The notes under the pieces were generated by a model. That model ran no database searches. It saw only the letters and a list, made by a program, of their open reading frames with translations, and was not told the origin of the DNA. Below, one piece after another: positions 51,638 to 60,800 of a DNA stretch of 64,000 nt. Position 1 is the stretch's first letter. Each line of letters begins with the position of its first letter. This DNA comes from Deltaproteobacteria bacterium. Its GTDB lineage: Bacteria > Myxococcota_A > UBA9042 > PHBI01. The stretch lies in the NCBI GenBank assembly GCA_011526585.1, contig WYBB01000210.1, forward strand, positions 1-64,000, in the 5' to 3' direction. Both the position numbers and the translations under genes were made by a program.

Positions 51638-51653
51638 TGTCCGAATACGGACA
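51638..51653. promoter_or_regulatory. Palindrome matching the lysR operator, upstream of the multicopper oxidase gene
   Basis: TGTCC-gaatac-GGACA shares both half-sites, the spacing and the GA after the first half-site with the element at 48035-48054. It lies 80 nt upstream of the oxidase start, an expected distance for LysR activation. Confidence 0.55.
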
Positions 51654-51664
51654 CCCGGTCCTGG

Positions 51665-52108
51665 TCAGGCGCCGATCACCGTACAGACCAGCGTGCGGGT
51701 GCTGCCGCGGTGGCGGTGCTCCCAGAGGTAGAGGCCCTGCCAGGTCCCGAGCAGGAGCCGGCCCTCGGCGACGGGGATCTGCTCGCTGGTCCGGGTGACG
51801 GCGGCGCGCAGGTGCGCGGGCATGTCGTCCGGTCCCTCGAAGGTATGCGTGTAGGCCGGGTCCTCCTCGGGCGCCAGCCGCGCCAGCCAGGCCTCGAGGT
51901 CGGCGCGCGCGCTCGGGTCGGCGTTTTCCTGGATGACCAGCGAGCAGCTCGTGTGCCGGACGAAGACCGTGCAGAGCCCGACCTTCATCTCCGAGGCGGC
52001 GACGATCGCACCGACTTCGCGCGTCACCTCGACGAGCCCCTGCCCGTGCGTGCGCACGCGCAGCTCGCGTTGGAAGATCGACAGGGGGCTCGGATGCGGG
52101 TGCGCCAT
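51665..52108 (-). CDS. YjbQ/UPF0047 family protein (secondary thiamine-phosphate synthase type)
   Basis: 147 aa, close to the usual ~140. Family landmarks are GLCTVFVRHTSCSLVIQENADPSARADLE, TRTSEQIPVAEGRLLLGTWQGLYLWEHR and the C-terminal RTLVCTVIG strand. YjbQ members form trimers with conserved His residues at the subunit interface and have weak thiamine-phosphate synthase activity; the true role is unsettled. It begins 3 nt after the stop of the upstream lipoprotein gene, so it is likely the last gene of that operon. Confidence 0.9.
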   Translation of the reverse strand: MAHPHPSPLSIFQRELRVRTHGQGLVEVTREVGAIVAASEMKVGLCTVFVRHTSCSLVIQENADPSARADLEAWLARLAPEEDPAYTHTFEGPDDMPAHLRAAVTRTSEQIPVAEGRLLLGTWQGLYLWEHRHRGSTRTLVCTVIGA

Positions 52109-52111
52109 GCC

Positions 52112-52663
52112 TCAACCGTTACACGAAAAGTCGGGCCCGCGCAGGAAGAAGACCTCGTCGATGACGCAGGCCCCGGTACCGAGCTGTTCGACGCGCACGC
52201 GCAGCGGCTCGCCGCCGGGATTGCCGTCACCATCGAGCGCCGTCAGCGGCATCTCGAAGCGTGTGAAGTGGCGATCGTCACGGGTGGGCGCGTCGGTCGT
52301 CGCGGCGATCGTGTGCTCGATCTCCTGGCCGACCAGCATGACGACGGAGAAGCGCACCTGCCCGCCGGCCTCGCAGCGCACGAGCGCGTCGATCATGTCG
52401 CGCGGGGTGGAGTCCTCGAGCCCTTGCACCGTGCGCGCGATCACGGCGCCCGCCGCGAGGCGAAGGCCGCGCTCCCCGGGGTGCAGCGTGGTGACCGAGG
52501 CGACCTCGCCGGCTTCGATCTCCCAGCCGCAGGCGACCTCGGCGCACGCACCGTCGAAGCCGTCGTAGACGAGCGTGCGCCGGGAGCTGCCGCAGGGGCA
52601 CGCGCCGAGCGCGAGGCTCAGGACCGCGATTCCGGACATCAACGCCGAGCGCGCGCTCACCAT
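52112..52663 (-). CDS. Small lipoprotein of unknown function
   Basis: Not recognised. 183 aa starting MVSARSALMSG; the lipobox is LALGAC (Cys near residue 22), immediately followed by CPCGSS. The rest is beta-rich with several Cys (GACAEVACGWEIEAG, CVIDEVFFLRGPDFSC), suggesting disulfides, and looks like a carbohydrate-binding-like sandwich (VYDGFDG ... RFEMPLTALDGDGNPGGEPLRVRVEQL). Its start lies inside the end of the barrel-protein gene (ATGGTGA), so the two are translationally coupled. A GTG at 52660 is an alternative start. Confidence 0.75.
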   Translation of the reverse strand: MVSARSALMSGIAVLSLALGACPCGSSRRTLVYDGFDGACAEVACGWEIEAGEVASVTTLHPGERGLRLAAGAVIARTVQGLEDSTPRDMIDALVRCEAGGQVRFSVVMLVGQEIEHTIAATTDAPTRDDRHFTRFEMPLTALDGDGNPGGEPLRVRVEQLGTGACVIDEVFFLRGPDFSCNG

Positions 52664-53289
52664 CGGAAGAAGATCCTCGCGTTGACCGACGGGGTCCACG
52701 ACAGCGCCGTCGTGAGCGCCAGGGGCCCCAGCTCGCCGACCGCGACGAACGCGTACGAGAGGCGCACGCCGACGCCCCAGCAATCGGCGAAGAGGTTCCA
52801 GACCAGCGCCGGGTCGAGGCTCAAGTGCGGCGCAGCGCTCGCCTCGCCGCGCAGGCTCCAGAGCGTCGCGCCGCCGCCGAGCCCGAGCTGGGCGCCGAAC
52901 TCGATCGCGAAGTCGCGCGTGCAGCCGTCGATGATGCAGTACGCGGCCTGCGCATAGGCGCGCGCCGTGAACCGGTCGAAGCGCGTCTCGCTCTTCGGCT
53001 GACGATCCTCGCGCGCGCGGCTCAGCGTGGCCCACCCGAGGCCGAAGCCGACGTCGAGCCATGGCAGGAGCGCGTGCTCGACGGCCATGCCGAGCGCGAG
53101 CCCGGTCGCCGCCGGCGTGTAGCCGAAGCGCGTGAGCTCGGCGCCGAGCTCGGTGTCCTCGATGAGGAGGAACTCCGCGCCGACCTCGGCCGCGATGCTC
53201 CAGCTCGGATCGGGCGCGACGGGCGTCTCGGCGCGGGCCTGCCCGAGCACGGCCGCGACCAGGCAGGACGCGAGCGCGAGCCGGCGCAT
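52657..53289 (-). CDS. Small outer-membrane beta-barrel-like protein of unknown function
   Basis: Not recognised. 210 aa with a Sec signal (LALASCLVAAVLGQARA). The mature part shows alternating hydrophobic strands with Gly/Tyr/Trp turns (LLPWLDVGFGLGWATLS, FAIEFGAQLGLGGGATLWSL, GVGVRLSYAFVAVGELGPLALTTALSW) and ends in aromatic FFRW, the C-terminal signature of barrel proteins recognised by BamA. Its start codon overlaps the stop of the propeller lipoprotein by one base (TGATG), and its end overlaps the small lipoprotein. Confidence 0.78.
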   Translation of the reverse strand: MRRLALASCLVAAVLGQARAETPVAPDPSWSIAAEVGAEFLLIEDTELGAELTRFGYTPAATGLALGMAVEHALLPWLDVGFGLGWATLSRAREDRQPKSETRFDRFTARAYAQAAYCIIDGCTRDFAIEFGAQLGLGGGATLWSLRGEASAAPHLSLDPALVWNLFADCWGVGVRLSYAFVAVGELGPLALTTALSWTPSVNARIFFRW

Positions 53290-55346
53290 CACGGCGCGTC
53301 CATGAGCGGCTGCCGCACGACGCGCCCGTCGGCGCCCTGGAACCATACGACCGGGATCGCGTCGTCCGCGGCGCCGACACGGCCGAAGCGCGGCGGGGCC
53401 GGCAGCTTCACGCCGCCGCTCAGCGCGTCGAAGCGCGCGACCACCCGGCGATCGGCGACGCGCACGAGGTGCACGTGGAGCGCGGTGATCGCCGCGACCC
53501 AGGCGGCGTCGTCCGAGATCGACAGCGACAGCACGTGCTCGCCGAGATCGGCCAGCGCTTCGCCGGGGCCGGGCGCGGAGGCGCGCATCGACACCAGGCT
53601 CGAGCCGCACGACAGCGCGACGAGACCCGCCGTCACCGCGACCTTGTGCGGGCCCGGCCGATCCTTGGGACACACGCGGAAGGCCGTCGGCGCGCCGCCC
53701 TCGGGATCGACCCGGAGCAGCTCGTTGCCCACCGCCGCCCACACCGTCCCGGGCGCGGCCGGGTCGACCGCGAGGCCCGTCGTGATGGCGTGCTGGTGCT
53801 GTTCGCCGAAGCTCACGAAGCGCGCACGCGCGGCGTCGAAGTCGCACTCGATGAGCCCGCTCGTGGCGCTGAAGAAGGCGCGGCGTGGCCCGGCCACCAC
53901 ACCCCGGGTCATACCGGGCTCGGCCTCGAGCGCGAGCTCGCCGATGGCGGTGCCCGCCTCGTCGCGCGCCCAGCAGGTCGCATTGTCGAGCCCGTTCACG
54001 CCGAGGACCGTCTTGTCGTCGGCGCCGATCAGCGCCTTGTAGGTGTGCGAGATCCTGGCGCTCACCCGCACCTCGCCGCGCCCTTCACGCTCGCTCAGGA
54101 CGAGCAGGCGCCCGTCGTCGTCGATCGCGAGGAGCGAGCCGTCGGCGCGCGGGCCCGAGAGCGCGAGCAGGTGGGCCCGCGGTTCGTCCTGCAGGTCTTG
54201 CAGCGTTCCGTCGAGCGCGAGCTGCGTGAGGCCGCCGGCTGCGATGACGAAGCCTTCGCCGTCGGGCCGCGCCAGCGCGAGGCCCTTGCGACCGAGCCGG
54301 CGCAGCACCGCAGGCGACTCCTCCGACGGCCGGTCCTCGCTGCGCACCAGGTGCACCTCACCGAAGTGACCGAGCGCGACGAGCGCGTCGAAGTCGGGGT
54401 GCACGGCGGAGCGCGCCAGCTCTGCCGGTCTCACGCGCGCGCCGAGCCGCCGGAAGCCCGGCACCCCGACGACGACCGAGCGCATGCCGTGGTACTCCGC
54501 GTCGACGAGCGCGAGCACCCCGTCGCCGGCGGCGTTGAAGGCGAGGGTGCGCACACTGGCGCCGCTCGACTCGTCGATCTCATCGCGCAGCCGGAGCTTC
54601 TTCACCCGGCGCTTGCTTGCGATCTCGAAGGCGTGCAGCTCGCCGAGGTTGTTCGCCGCGACCGCCCAGAGGCCGGCGCGATCGATCGCGCACGCCTCCC
54701 ACGGCGAGCGCCCCTCGGCGGCCTTGAAGAGCACGCGCTCGCCGAAGCGCGCATCGAAGACCCTGACCGCCTCGGCGTCGCAGACGATGAGCCGGCGCCC
54801 GCTCGCGTCGTGACCGATCCCCCTGAGCTCGGCGTGGAAGACCTCGGGGATCGAGCGCAGCAGCGTGAAGGTGTCGGGCTCCCGCACCTCGATGCGCTCG
54901 CCGTGCACCGTGACCACGCGCTCGCCCAGCGCGGCCTCGGGATCGGCCGGCAGCCAGGCGATCTGCCTGGCACCGGTCTCGGTCGCGAGCCGCGTCGCCG
55001 CGGCGCCGAGCGGCCGGCTCATCACGATCGCACCCGTCGTGCTCACACCGACCAGCGCCTGCCCGTCGGGCGCGAGCGCGGCCGCCACGAGCTCCGGCAA
55101 CCGCCCGCGCGCATCGCCGTAGGCGAGGGCCGTCGGCGTCAGCGGCGCGTCGGCTTCCGCGTCGCGCGCGTCGCTCGTCTCACCGTCGCTCGTCTCGGTC
55201 GGTTCCGGCGCCGCCGTCGCGTCGTCGAGAACCTGTTCGACCTCCGGGTCGCGCGCCGACGTCTCGGCGTTCGTCGGCTCGGACGAGCGACAGGCGCCAG
55301 CGAGCAGCAACGCCGGCACCGCGCGGAGGAGCATGAGCCTCTTCAT
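53289..55346 (-). CDS. Beta-propeller-like (WD40/quinoprotein-type) lipoprotein of unknown function
   Basis: 685 aa from the ATG at 55346 (MKRLMLLRAVPALLLAGAC, lipid on Cys19). A Thr/Glu/Asp-rich linker to about residue 75 is followed by repeated blades with the pattern of WD40/PQQ propellers: VAAALAPDGQALVGVSTTG, RIEVREPDTFTLLRSIPE, LWAVAANNLGELHAFEIASK, VRTLAFNAAGDGVLALVD, GTVWAAVGNELLRVDPEGG. At least 7-10 blades would fit, so one large or two small propellers. It is the first gene of a coupled three-gene set with the barrel protein and small lipoprotein. No enzymatic motif seen. Confidence 0.8.
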   Translation of the reverse strand: MKRLMLLRAVPALLLAGACRSSEPTNAETSARDPEVEQVLDDATAAPEPTETSDGETSDARDAEADAPLTPTALAYGDARGRLPELVAAALAPDGQALVGVSTTGAIVMSRPLGAAATRLATETGARQIAWLPADPEAALGERVVTVHGERIEVREPDTFTLLRSIPEVFHAELRGIGHDASGRRLIVCDAEAVRVFDARFGERVLFKAAEGRSPWEACAIDRAGLWAVAANNLGELHAFEIASKRRVKKLRLRDEIDESSGASVRTLAFNAAGDGVLALVDAEYHGMRSVVVGVPGFRRLGARVRPAELARSAVHPDFDALVALGHFGEVHLVRSEDRPSEESPAVLRRLGRKGLALARPDGEGFVIAAGGLTQLALDGTLQDLQDEPRAHLLALSGPRADGSLLAIDDDGRLLVLSEREGRGEVRVSARISHTYKALIGADDKTVLGVNGLDNATCWARDEAGTAIGELALEAEPGMTRGVVAGPRRAFFSATSGLIECDFDAARARFVSFGEQHQHAITTGLAVDPAAPGTVWAAVGNELLRVDPEGGAPTAFRVCPKDRPGPHKVAVTAGLVALSCGSSLVSMRASAPGPGEALADLGEHVLSLSISDDAAWVAAITALHVHLVRVADRRVVARFDALSGGVKLPAPPRFGRVGAADDAIPVVWFQGADGRVVRQPLMDAP

Positions 55347-55437
55347 GGCGCGATGCTCGCATATCGTGCGCGCGCGCGCGAGGGTGGCCCGCCTTGTCAA
55401 TGGCGGCCCCGCCGGCTACCATGCGCCTCCATCAATC

Positions 55438-55445
55438 AAGGAGGT
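55438..55445 (+). promoter_or_regulatory. Perfect Shine-Dalgarno of the dodecin gene
   Basis: AAGGAGGT lies 5 nt before the ATG at 55451. It is the only full anti-Shine-Dalgarno match noticed in the window and fixes the start over upstream in-frame candidates. Confidence 0.8.
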
Positions 55446-55450
55446 ATGCC

Positions 55451-55657
55451 ATGAGCGTGGCCCGTGTCACCGAGATCACGTCATCGTCCAGCAAGAGCTT
55501 CGAGGACGCCGTGCGCGTCGGGCTCTCACGCGCCAGCAAGACGCTGCGCAACGTCAAGGGCGCCTGGATCAGCGAGCAGAAGGTCACCTGCAACGACGCC
55601 GGCGAGATCGCCGAGTTCCGGGTGACCATGAAGGTCACCTTCGTCATGGATGACTGA
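55451..55657 (+). CDS. Dodecin family flavin-binding protein
   Basis: 68 aa. Dodecins form hollow dodecamers that store or sequester FMN/riboflavin. The full fold is present: VTEITSSSSKSFEDAV, the long helix with RASKTLRNVKG, then AWISEQKV with the flavin-stacking Trp39, and the final strand EFRVTMKVTFVMDD. The strong ribosome site suggests high expression. It converges on the beta-ureidopropionase gene across a hairpin. Confidence 0.95.
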   Translation: MSVARVTEITSSSSKSFEDAVRVGLSRASKTLRNVKGAWISEQKVTCNDAGEIAEFRVTMKVTFVMDD

Positions 55658-55671
55658 ACCGGCAGGGGTGG

Positions 55672-55691
55672 GGGCCGAGCACGCTCGGCCC
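55672..55691. terminator. Bidirectional hairpin between dodecin and beta-ureidopropionase genes
   Basis: GGGCCGAGC-ac-GCTCGGCCC: effectively an 8-bp stem with a 4-base loop, in the 39-base convergent gap. No U-tract on either strand. Confidence 0.5.
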
Positions 55692-55696
55692 GCTTC

Positions 55697-56971
55697 TCAC
55701 GCCTCGTCGGCCTGTCTCGCGCGCGCGGCCCCCTCGGTCGCGACGCCGGGCGCGGCCAGCCGCGGCACGGGCCGGTGCTGCACCGCCAGCGGCTCACGCC
55801 CGTTGTCGGCGCCGAGCCCGGGGTCGCTGATCACCTGCGGCTCGAAGTCGCGCCGCGCCGCCGCCGTCAGCCACTCGGCGTACTCGGGCAGGCGCTGCGT
55901 CATCTGGAAGCCCCACTTGTCGCGCACCTGGCGACAATGGTTGAGGTCGATCTCGCTGACGATGACGCCGTCGCGCGTGCGCGACAGCCCCGGCGTGCGC
56001 GAGCCGTCGGGCGCGGTCACGTAGCTCGAGCCATAGAAGTGCCCGAAGTCGTGGTGCGCCGCCTTGCCGTCGCCGCTGGTGAAGGCGTTGGGGAAGCTCT
56101 CGGTGCCGATGCGATTGATGCCGACGGCGAAGTAGTTGTTGGCGATGGCGGCGCAGCGCGCCTCGATCGGCCACAGCGGTTCGGACAGGGCGCCGACGGT
56201 CGCCGACGGGTTGAAGACGATCTCGGCGCCGTTGATGCCGAACATCAACCAGTTGAGCGGGTGGTGGCGGCCGTAGCAGATGTTGATCCCGACCTTGCCG
56301 TACTGCGTGGCGAAGACCGGGTGCCCGGTGTCGCCCTCCATGTAATAGGTGGACTCGTTGAAGTCGCCGACGCGCGGGATGTGGTTCTTGCGGTGGAAGC
56401 CGATGACGTTGCCGCGGTTGCCGATCACCACCGCGGTGTTGTGGATGGTGCCGCCGTGCACCTCGTCGCGCTCGAGGATTGGCGACACGATCACCATGTC
56501 GTACATGCGCGCCAGGCGCGCGAGGAAGCGCGTCGACGGCCCGTCCACCGGCTCGGCGAACTCGAGCCACGGGTGCTTTTCGCGCGTGCAGAAGGCGAAC
56601 GGCATCGTCCACGCCTCCTGCAGGCCGAGCACGTTGCAGCCCATCGCGGCGGCCGCGTGCACGAGCTGCTCGGTGCGCTGACAGATCGCCTGGAACTGGG
56701 CCTCGACCGGAGCGGTCGTCGGCTCGACGATGCGCGTCTGGATCGCGCCGACGCGCACGATCCGCGGCGGACGGCGCTGCTCGGGGGCCGCGTTGAAGCG
56801 GTAGAGCGCGACGTCGAAGTCATGCTCGGTCGCCAGCGCCTGCGCCGGCGCGGGGATCGGCAGCTCGTCGGGGAGCTTGCCATAGAGGATGCGGTAGGCC
56901 TCGGCGCGGTCCTCCTCGGGCAGCTTGTCGAGGAGGCTCTCGAGGCTCACGAGCTCGGTCTTCTGGGTCAT
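55697..56971 (-). CDS. Beta-ureidopropionase (nitrilase superfamily)
   Basis: Hydrolyses N-carbamoyl-beta-alanine to beta-alanine, CO2 and ammonia, the last step of reductive pyrimidine breakdown. 424 aa; the N-terminal SLESLLDKLPEEDRAEAYRILYGK resembles the extension of eukaryotic UPB1. The catalytic triad is visible: Glu (LGLQEAWTMPFAF), Lys (FHRKNHIPRVGDF) and Cys (GINICYGRHHPLNW). The start at 56971 begins MTQKTELV; upstream frame is open but unlikely. A CATAAT -10-like element (57010-57005) would give a ~27-nt leader. No dihydropyrimidinase is nearby, so it could supply beta-alanine for CoA instead. Confidence 0.93.
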   Translation of the reverse strand: MTQKTELVSLESLLDKLPEEDRAEAYRILYGKLPDELPIPAPAQALATEHDFDVALYRFNAAPEQRRPPRIVRVGAIQTRIVEPTTAPVEAQFQAICQRTEQLVHAAAAMGCNVLGLQEAWTMPFAFCTREKHPWLEFAEPVDGPSTRFLARLARMYDMVIVSPILERDEVHGGTIHNTAVVIGNRGNVIGFHRKNHIPRVGDFNESTYYMEGDTGHPVFATQYGKVGINICYGRHHPLNWLMFGINGAEIVFNPSATVGALSEPLWPIEARCAAIANNYFAVGINRIGTESFPNAFTSGDGKAAHHDFGHFYGSSYVTAPDGSRTPGLSRTRDGVIVSEIDLNHCRQVRDKWGFQMTQRLPEYAEWLTAAARRDFEPQVISDPGLGADNGREPLAVQHRPVPRLAAPGVATEGAARARQADEA

Positions 56972-57049
56972 CGCAACTCGCTCCGTCACGGTCGTGGGCG
57001 GCAGATTATGACAGCTCGGCGCGTTTGTCGCGGTCACGCCTCCGCCGCG

Positions 57050-57080
57050 TTGACGCACCCGCCCGGGCATCGTGTATAGC
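57050..57080 (+). promoter_or_regulatory. Promoter candidate for the membrane protein gene at 57117
   Basis: TTGACG (57050-57055, 5/6) and TATAGC (57075-57080, 4/6) are 19 bases apart. The start would be near 57087, with GGAGG in a 30-nt leader. Confidence 0.4.
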
Positions 57081-57116
57081 AGGCACGATCATCCCGTCGC
57101 GACCTCGGAGGCCCGC

Positions 57117-57899
57117 ATGGTCAAGCTCGTCGTCAGCCTCTCCCTCCTGGTGATCCTGCTCATCGTGCTCGGGATCATGCACCTCGCCAAGAACGCCAAG
57201 GGCCCGGCCGTCGTGCCCGCGCCCGGCCCAGGACCCGACCCCGACGCCCCGCCGCCGGGGCCCGAGGGCGTCGGCGCCCCGCAGCCCCCCGCCGCGCTCG
57301 GCACGAACGGTCGCGTCTGGGGCTCGGGCCTCATGCTCACCGGCGGCATCGGCGCCTTCGTCATGGCGGCGACCTTCATCCTGCCGCTCGTCATCTTCGC
57401 CGGCGAGATGCGCTCGCGCGAGATCCTGCCGCTCGTGCTCGCGGCCGACGCGCTCAGCGCCGGCGCCTGGGTCTGCATCGGGCTCGGCAGCCTCGGCGCG
57501 ATCCGCAGGACCAACGGCTACGCGATCGTCGTGTCGGTCTTCGCCTGGATCACCGCGCTCCTCGCCCTCGCCGCGACCGTGCTCATGCACGCCGGCGGCG
57601 ACACCGGCCAGTTCTTCTCGCTCGTCGGCTTCGCCGCCCCCTTCGTCGCGATGCTCTTCTTCGCGATCTGGGGGCTCGCCGGCGTGCGTGGCTTCGGCCT
57701 CGGGCTCGGCCTGCCGATGGGCATCGTCGGCATCCTCGGCAGCGTCGCCGGCACCATCGCCATGCTCTCGCTCGCCGACAGTTGGCGTCACGTGCGCAGC
57801 GACGAGTTCAAGCTCTTCATGATCACCGGCGTCGCGCTCTCGTTCGTCAGCCTCGTGCTCGGCGGCGTCGGCCTGGTCGGCCGGCTCAGGCGCGTCTAG
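57117..57899 (+). CDS. Multi-pass membrane protein of unknown function
   Basis: 260 aa, start supported by CGGAGG 5 nt upstream. One N-terminal TM helix (LVVSLSLLVILLIVLGIM) is followed by a Pro/Gly-rich linker (PGPGPDPDAPPPGPEG), then about six more hydrophobic segments (TGGIGAFVMAATFILPLVIF, YAIVVSVFAWITALLALAA, FMITGVALSFVSLVLGGVGL). No family motif or charged catalytic residues within helices were noticed. Its TAG stop shares CTAG with the stop of the convergent RND permease. Confidence 0.8.
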   Translation: MVKLVVSLSLLVILLIVLGIMHLAKNAKGPAVVPAPGPGPDPDAPPPGPEGVGAPQPPAALGTNGRVWGSGLMLTGGIGAFVMAATFILPLVIFAGEMRSREILPLVLAADALSAGAWVCIGLGSLGAIRRTNGYAIVVSVFAWITALLALAATVLMHAGGDTGQFFSLVGFAAPFVAMLFFAIWGLAGVRGFGLGLGLPMGIVGILGSVAGTIAMLSLADSWRHVRSDEFKLFMITGVALSFVSLVLGGVGLVGRLRRV

Positions 57900-60800
57900 A
57901 TCGTCGCGCCCGGCGCGACGACCGTCGACTCCTCCGCCCGCCCCGACTGCTTGTGCGCCCTGGCCGCCCGCGCCGCCGCCTTCTCAGCGCGCCGCTCGCG
58001 CCGCCCGCGGATCGTCAGCCGGTCGAACCAGGTGTAGAAGATCGGCACGACGATCAGCGTGAGCAGCGTCGAGGTGATGACGCCGCCGATCACCGCGATC
58101 GACATCGGCGCGTAGAACTCCGAGCCCTCACCGCGCCCGACCGCCGCAGGCAACATGCCGAGCACGATCGCCGCCGAGGTCATCAGGATCGGCCGGAGCC
58201 GCGTCGGCCCCGCCTTGAGCAGCGCCTCGTGGATGCCCAGCCCCTCGTCGCGCAGCTGGTTGGCGTAGTCGACCAGCAGGATCGAGTTCTTCGTCACCAA
58301 CCCCATCAGGAGGATCATGCCGATCATCGACGACAGGCTCTGGTCCTGGCCGGTCACGAAGAGCCCGATGTTGGCCCCGATGAACGCCAGCGGCATCGCC
58401 ATCATGATCGTCAGCGGATGGATGAACGACTCGAACTGCGACGCCAGCACGAGGTAGATGAAGACGAAGCCGAGCAGGAGCGCCATGCCCATGTTCTGGT
58501 TCGTCTCCTCGAGCCGCTCCGCCTCACCGCCGAACTTGAAGCCGTAGCCCTCGGGCAGGTCGAGCGCGGCGAACTTCGCGCCGAGCTCCGGCATCACCTC
58601 GCCGAGCGTGCGCTTGTACAGGTTCGCCGTGATCGTCACCTGGCGCTGTCGGTCGCGCCGCTTCACCGCCGACGGGCTCGTCGCCGGTTCCACCGAGGTC
58701 ACCTGCGCCAGCTCGACCAGCCGCGGCTCGCCCTGGCTGCCCGGCGTCGCCGACGCCACCTTGAGCTGCAAGAGCGAGTCGAGGTCGCTCCGATCCGCCT
58801 CGCGCAGCCGGAGCCGCACCGGCACGTCCTCCTCGCCGCGCGACATCTTGCCGACCTCGACGCCCTCCAGCGCGTAGCGCAGCGTCATCGCCACGTCGCT
58901 GTTCATCACGCCGCGGTCGGCCGCCTTGCGCCGGTCGAGGTGCACGCGCTGTTCGACCGCGCCAGGCCGGTAGGTCATCGTCGCGTCGCGCACGCCCGGC
59001 GTCGTCTTCACCTCCTGCAGGAGGGTCCCCGCCACGCGCCCCAGCTCGTCGATGTCCGGCCCGGTCACGAAGATCGTCACCGGCGCCTCGTCGAGGCTGC
59101 CGTCGCCGAGGCCGGCCTCGCGCATGTAGAAGTCGACTCCGGGGATCTCCCGGATCTCGGCGCGCAGGCCCTCGATGATCTGCCCGAGCGTTTCCGTGCG
59201 CTCGGTGCGCTTGCTCATCGTCACGCGCATCGTCACCCGCTCGACCTCCTCGTTCGGGCCGACGGTCGTCGCCACCAGCTTGAACTCGGGGTGCGCCTTC
59301 AGGATCGCCTCCACCTCCCCGGCGACCTCCGTCGACTTCTCGATCGACGTGCCCGCCGGCAGCTCCAGCGCGATGGTGAACTCGCCGCGGTCACCGCGCG
59401 GCGCGAAGTCCTGCCCCATCATCGTCGACAGGCCGCAGCTCGCGAAGGTCGCCCCCAGCGCCGCCCCCACCGTGATGAGCCGGTGTCTCGAGGTCCACTT
59501 GAGGATCGCCACGTACGCCCGATCCATCGCGTCGTAGAGCTTGAGGATGCGCCCGACGATCGGCCGCTGCCGCTGGCGCTCGTGGTGGTCGTGCGTGACC
59601 TGCTGCGTGATCTTGGTCGAGAGCATCGGGTCGAGCGTGAACGAGACCAGCATCGAGACCAGCACGGCGATCGCCACCGTCAGCCCGAACTCCTTGAAGA
59701 ACTTGCCGACGAGGCCGCCGGTGAACGCCACCGGCACGAAGACGGCCAGGATGGTGAAGGTCGTCGCCAGGACGGCCAGCGCGATCTCGCGCGTGCCCTC
59801 GGCCGCCGCGTGCTTGGGGTCCTTGCCCATCTCCAGGTGCCGGAAGATGTTCTCGCGCACGACCACCGAGTCGTCGATCAGGATCCCGACCGCCAGCGTC
59901 AGCCCGAGCATCGACATGATGTTCAGCGTGAAGCCGAGCTGCCACATGAAGAAGAAGGTCGTGATGATCGACACCGGCAACGACACCGACGAGATCAGCG
60001 TCGAGCGCCAGTCGAGCATGAACAGGAAGATCACGAAGATCGCCATCAGGCCGCCGACGATCAGGTGCTCCCACAGGTGTGACACGTTGATCTTGATGAA
60101 GTCCGCCGAGTCGAAGACCTTCTCGACCGCGATGTCCTTGTGCGCCGGGTCGGCCGCCAGCCTGGCGATCGCCTCGTCGACCTGCTTGGAGACCTCGACC
60201 GTGTTGGCGCCACCCGCCTTCTGGATGTCGAAGGTCACCGCCGGGTCCCCGTTGATGCGCGAGAGCGTGCGCAGCTCCTCGAGCCCGAGCGAGACCTCGG
60301 CCACGTCGCGCAACCGCAGCACACCGCCATCGGGCAGCGCCGTCAGCACCGTCTGCGCCAGCTCCTCGGCCGAGCGCGGCCGCGCCTCCGTCTTGATCCC
60401 CTCCTCGCGCGCCCCGAGCGTCAGCCGACCCGCCGGCACGTCCATCGTCTCGGCGCCGACCTTCTGCGCCACTTGCGCCAGCGTCAGCCGATAGCGCTCG
60501 AGCTTCTTGCGATCGACGTCGATGTGCGCCTCGCGCTCGGCCGCGCCGCGCACCTCCACCGACGCCACGCCCGGGATCTTCTCGAGCGCCGGCCTGACGA
60601 CGTCCTCGACGTAGTCGCGCAGCGTGGTCGGGTCGCGCTCCGAGCGCACCGAGAACATCTGGATCGGGATCGCCGTCGGGTCCAGGCGCACCACCGCCGG
60701 CGCCTCGACGTCCGCCGGCAGGAGGTTGCGCGCCGCGTTGATCTTCTCCGCGACCTCGTCGGCCGCCTGCCGCTCGTTCACGTCCAGCTCGAACTGGATG

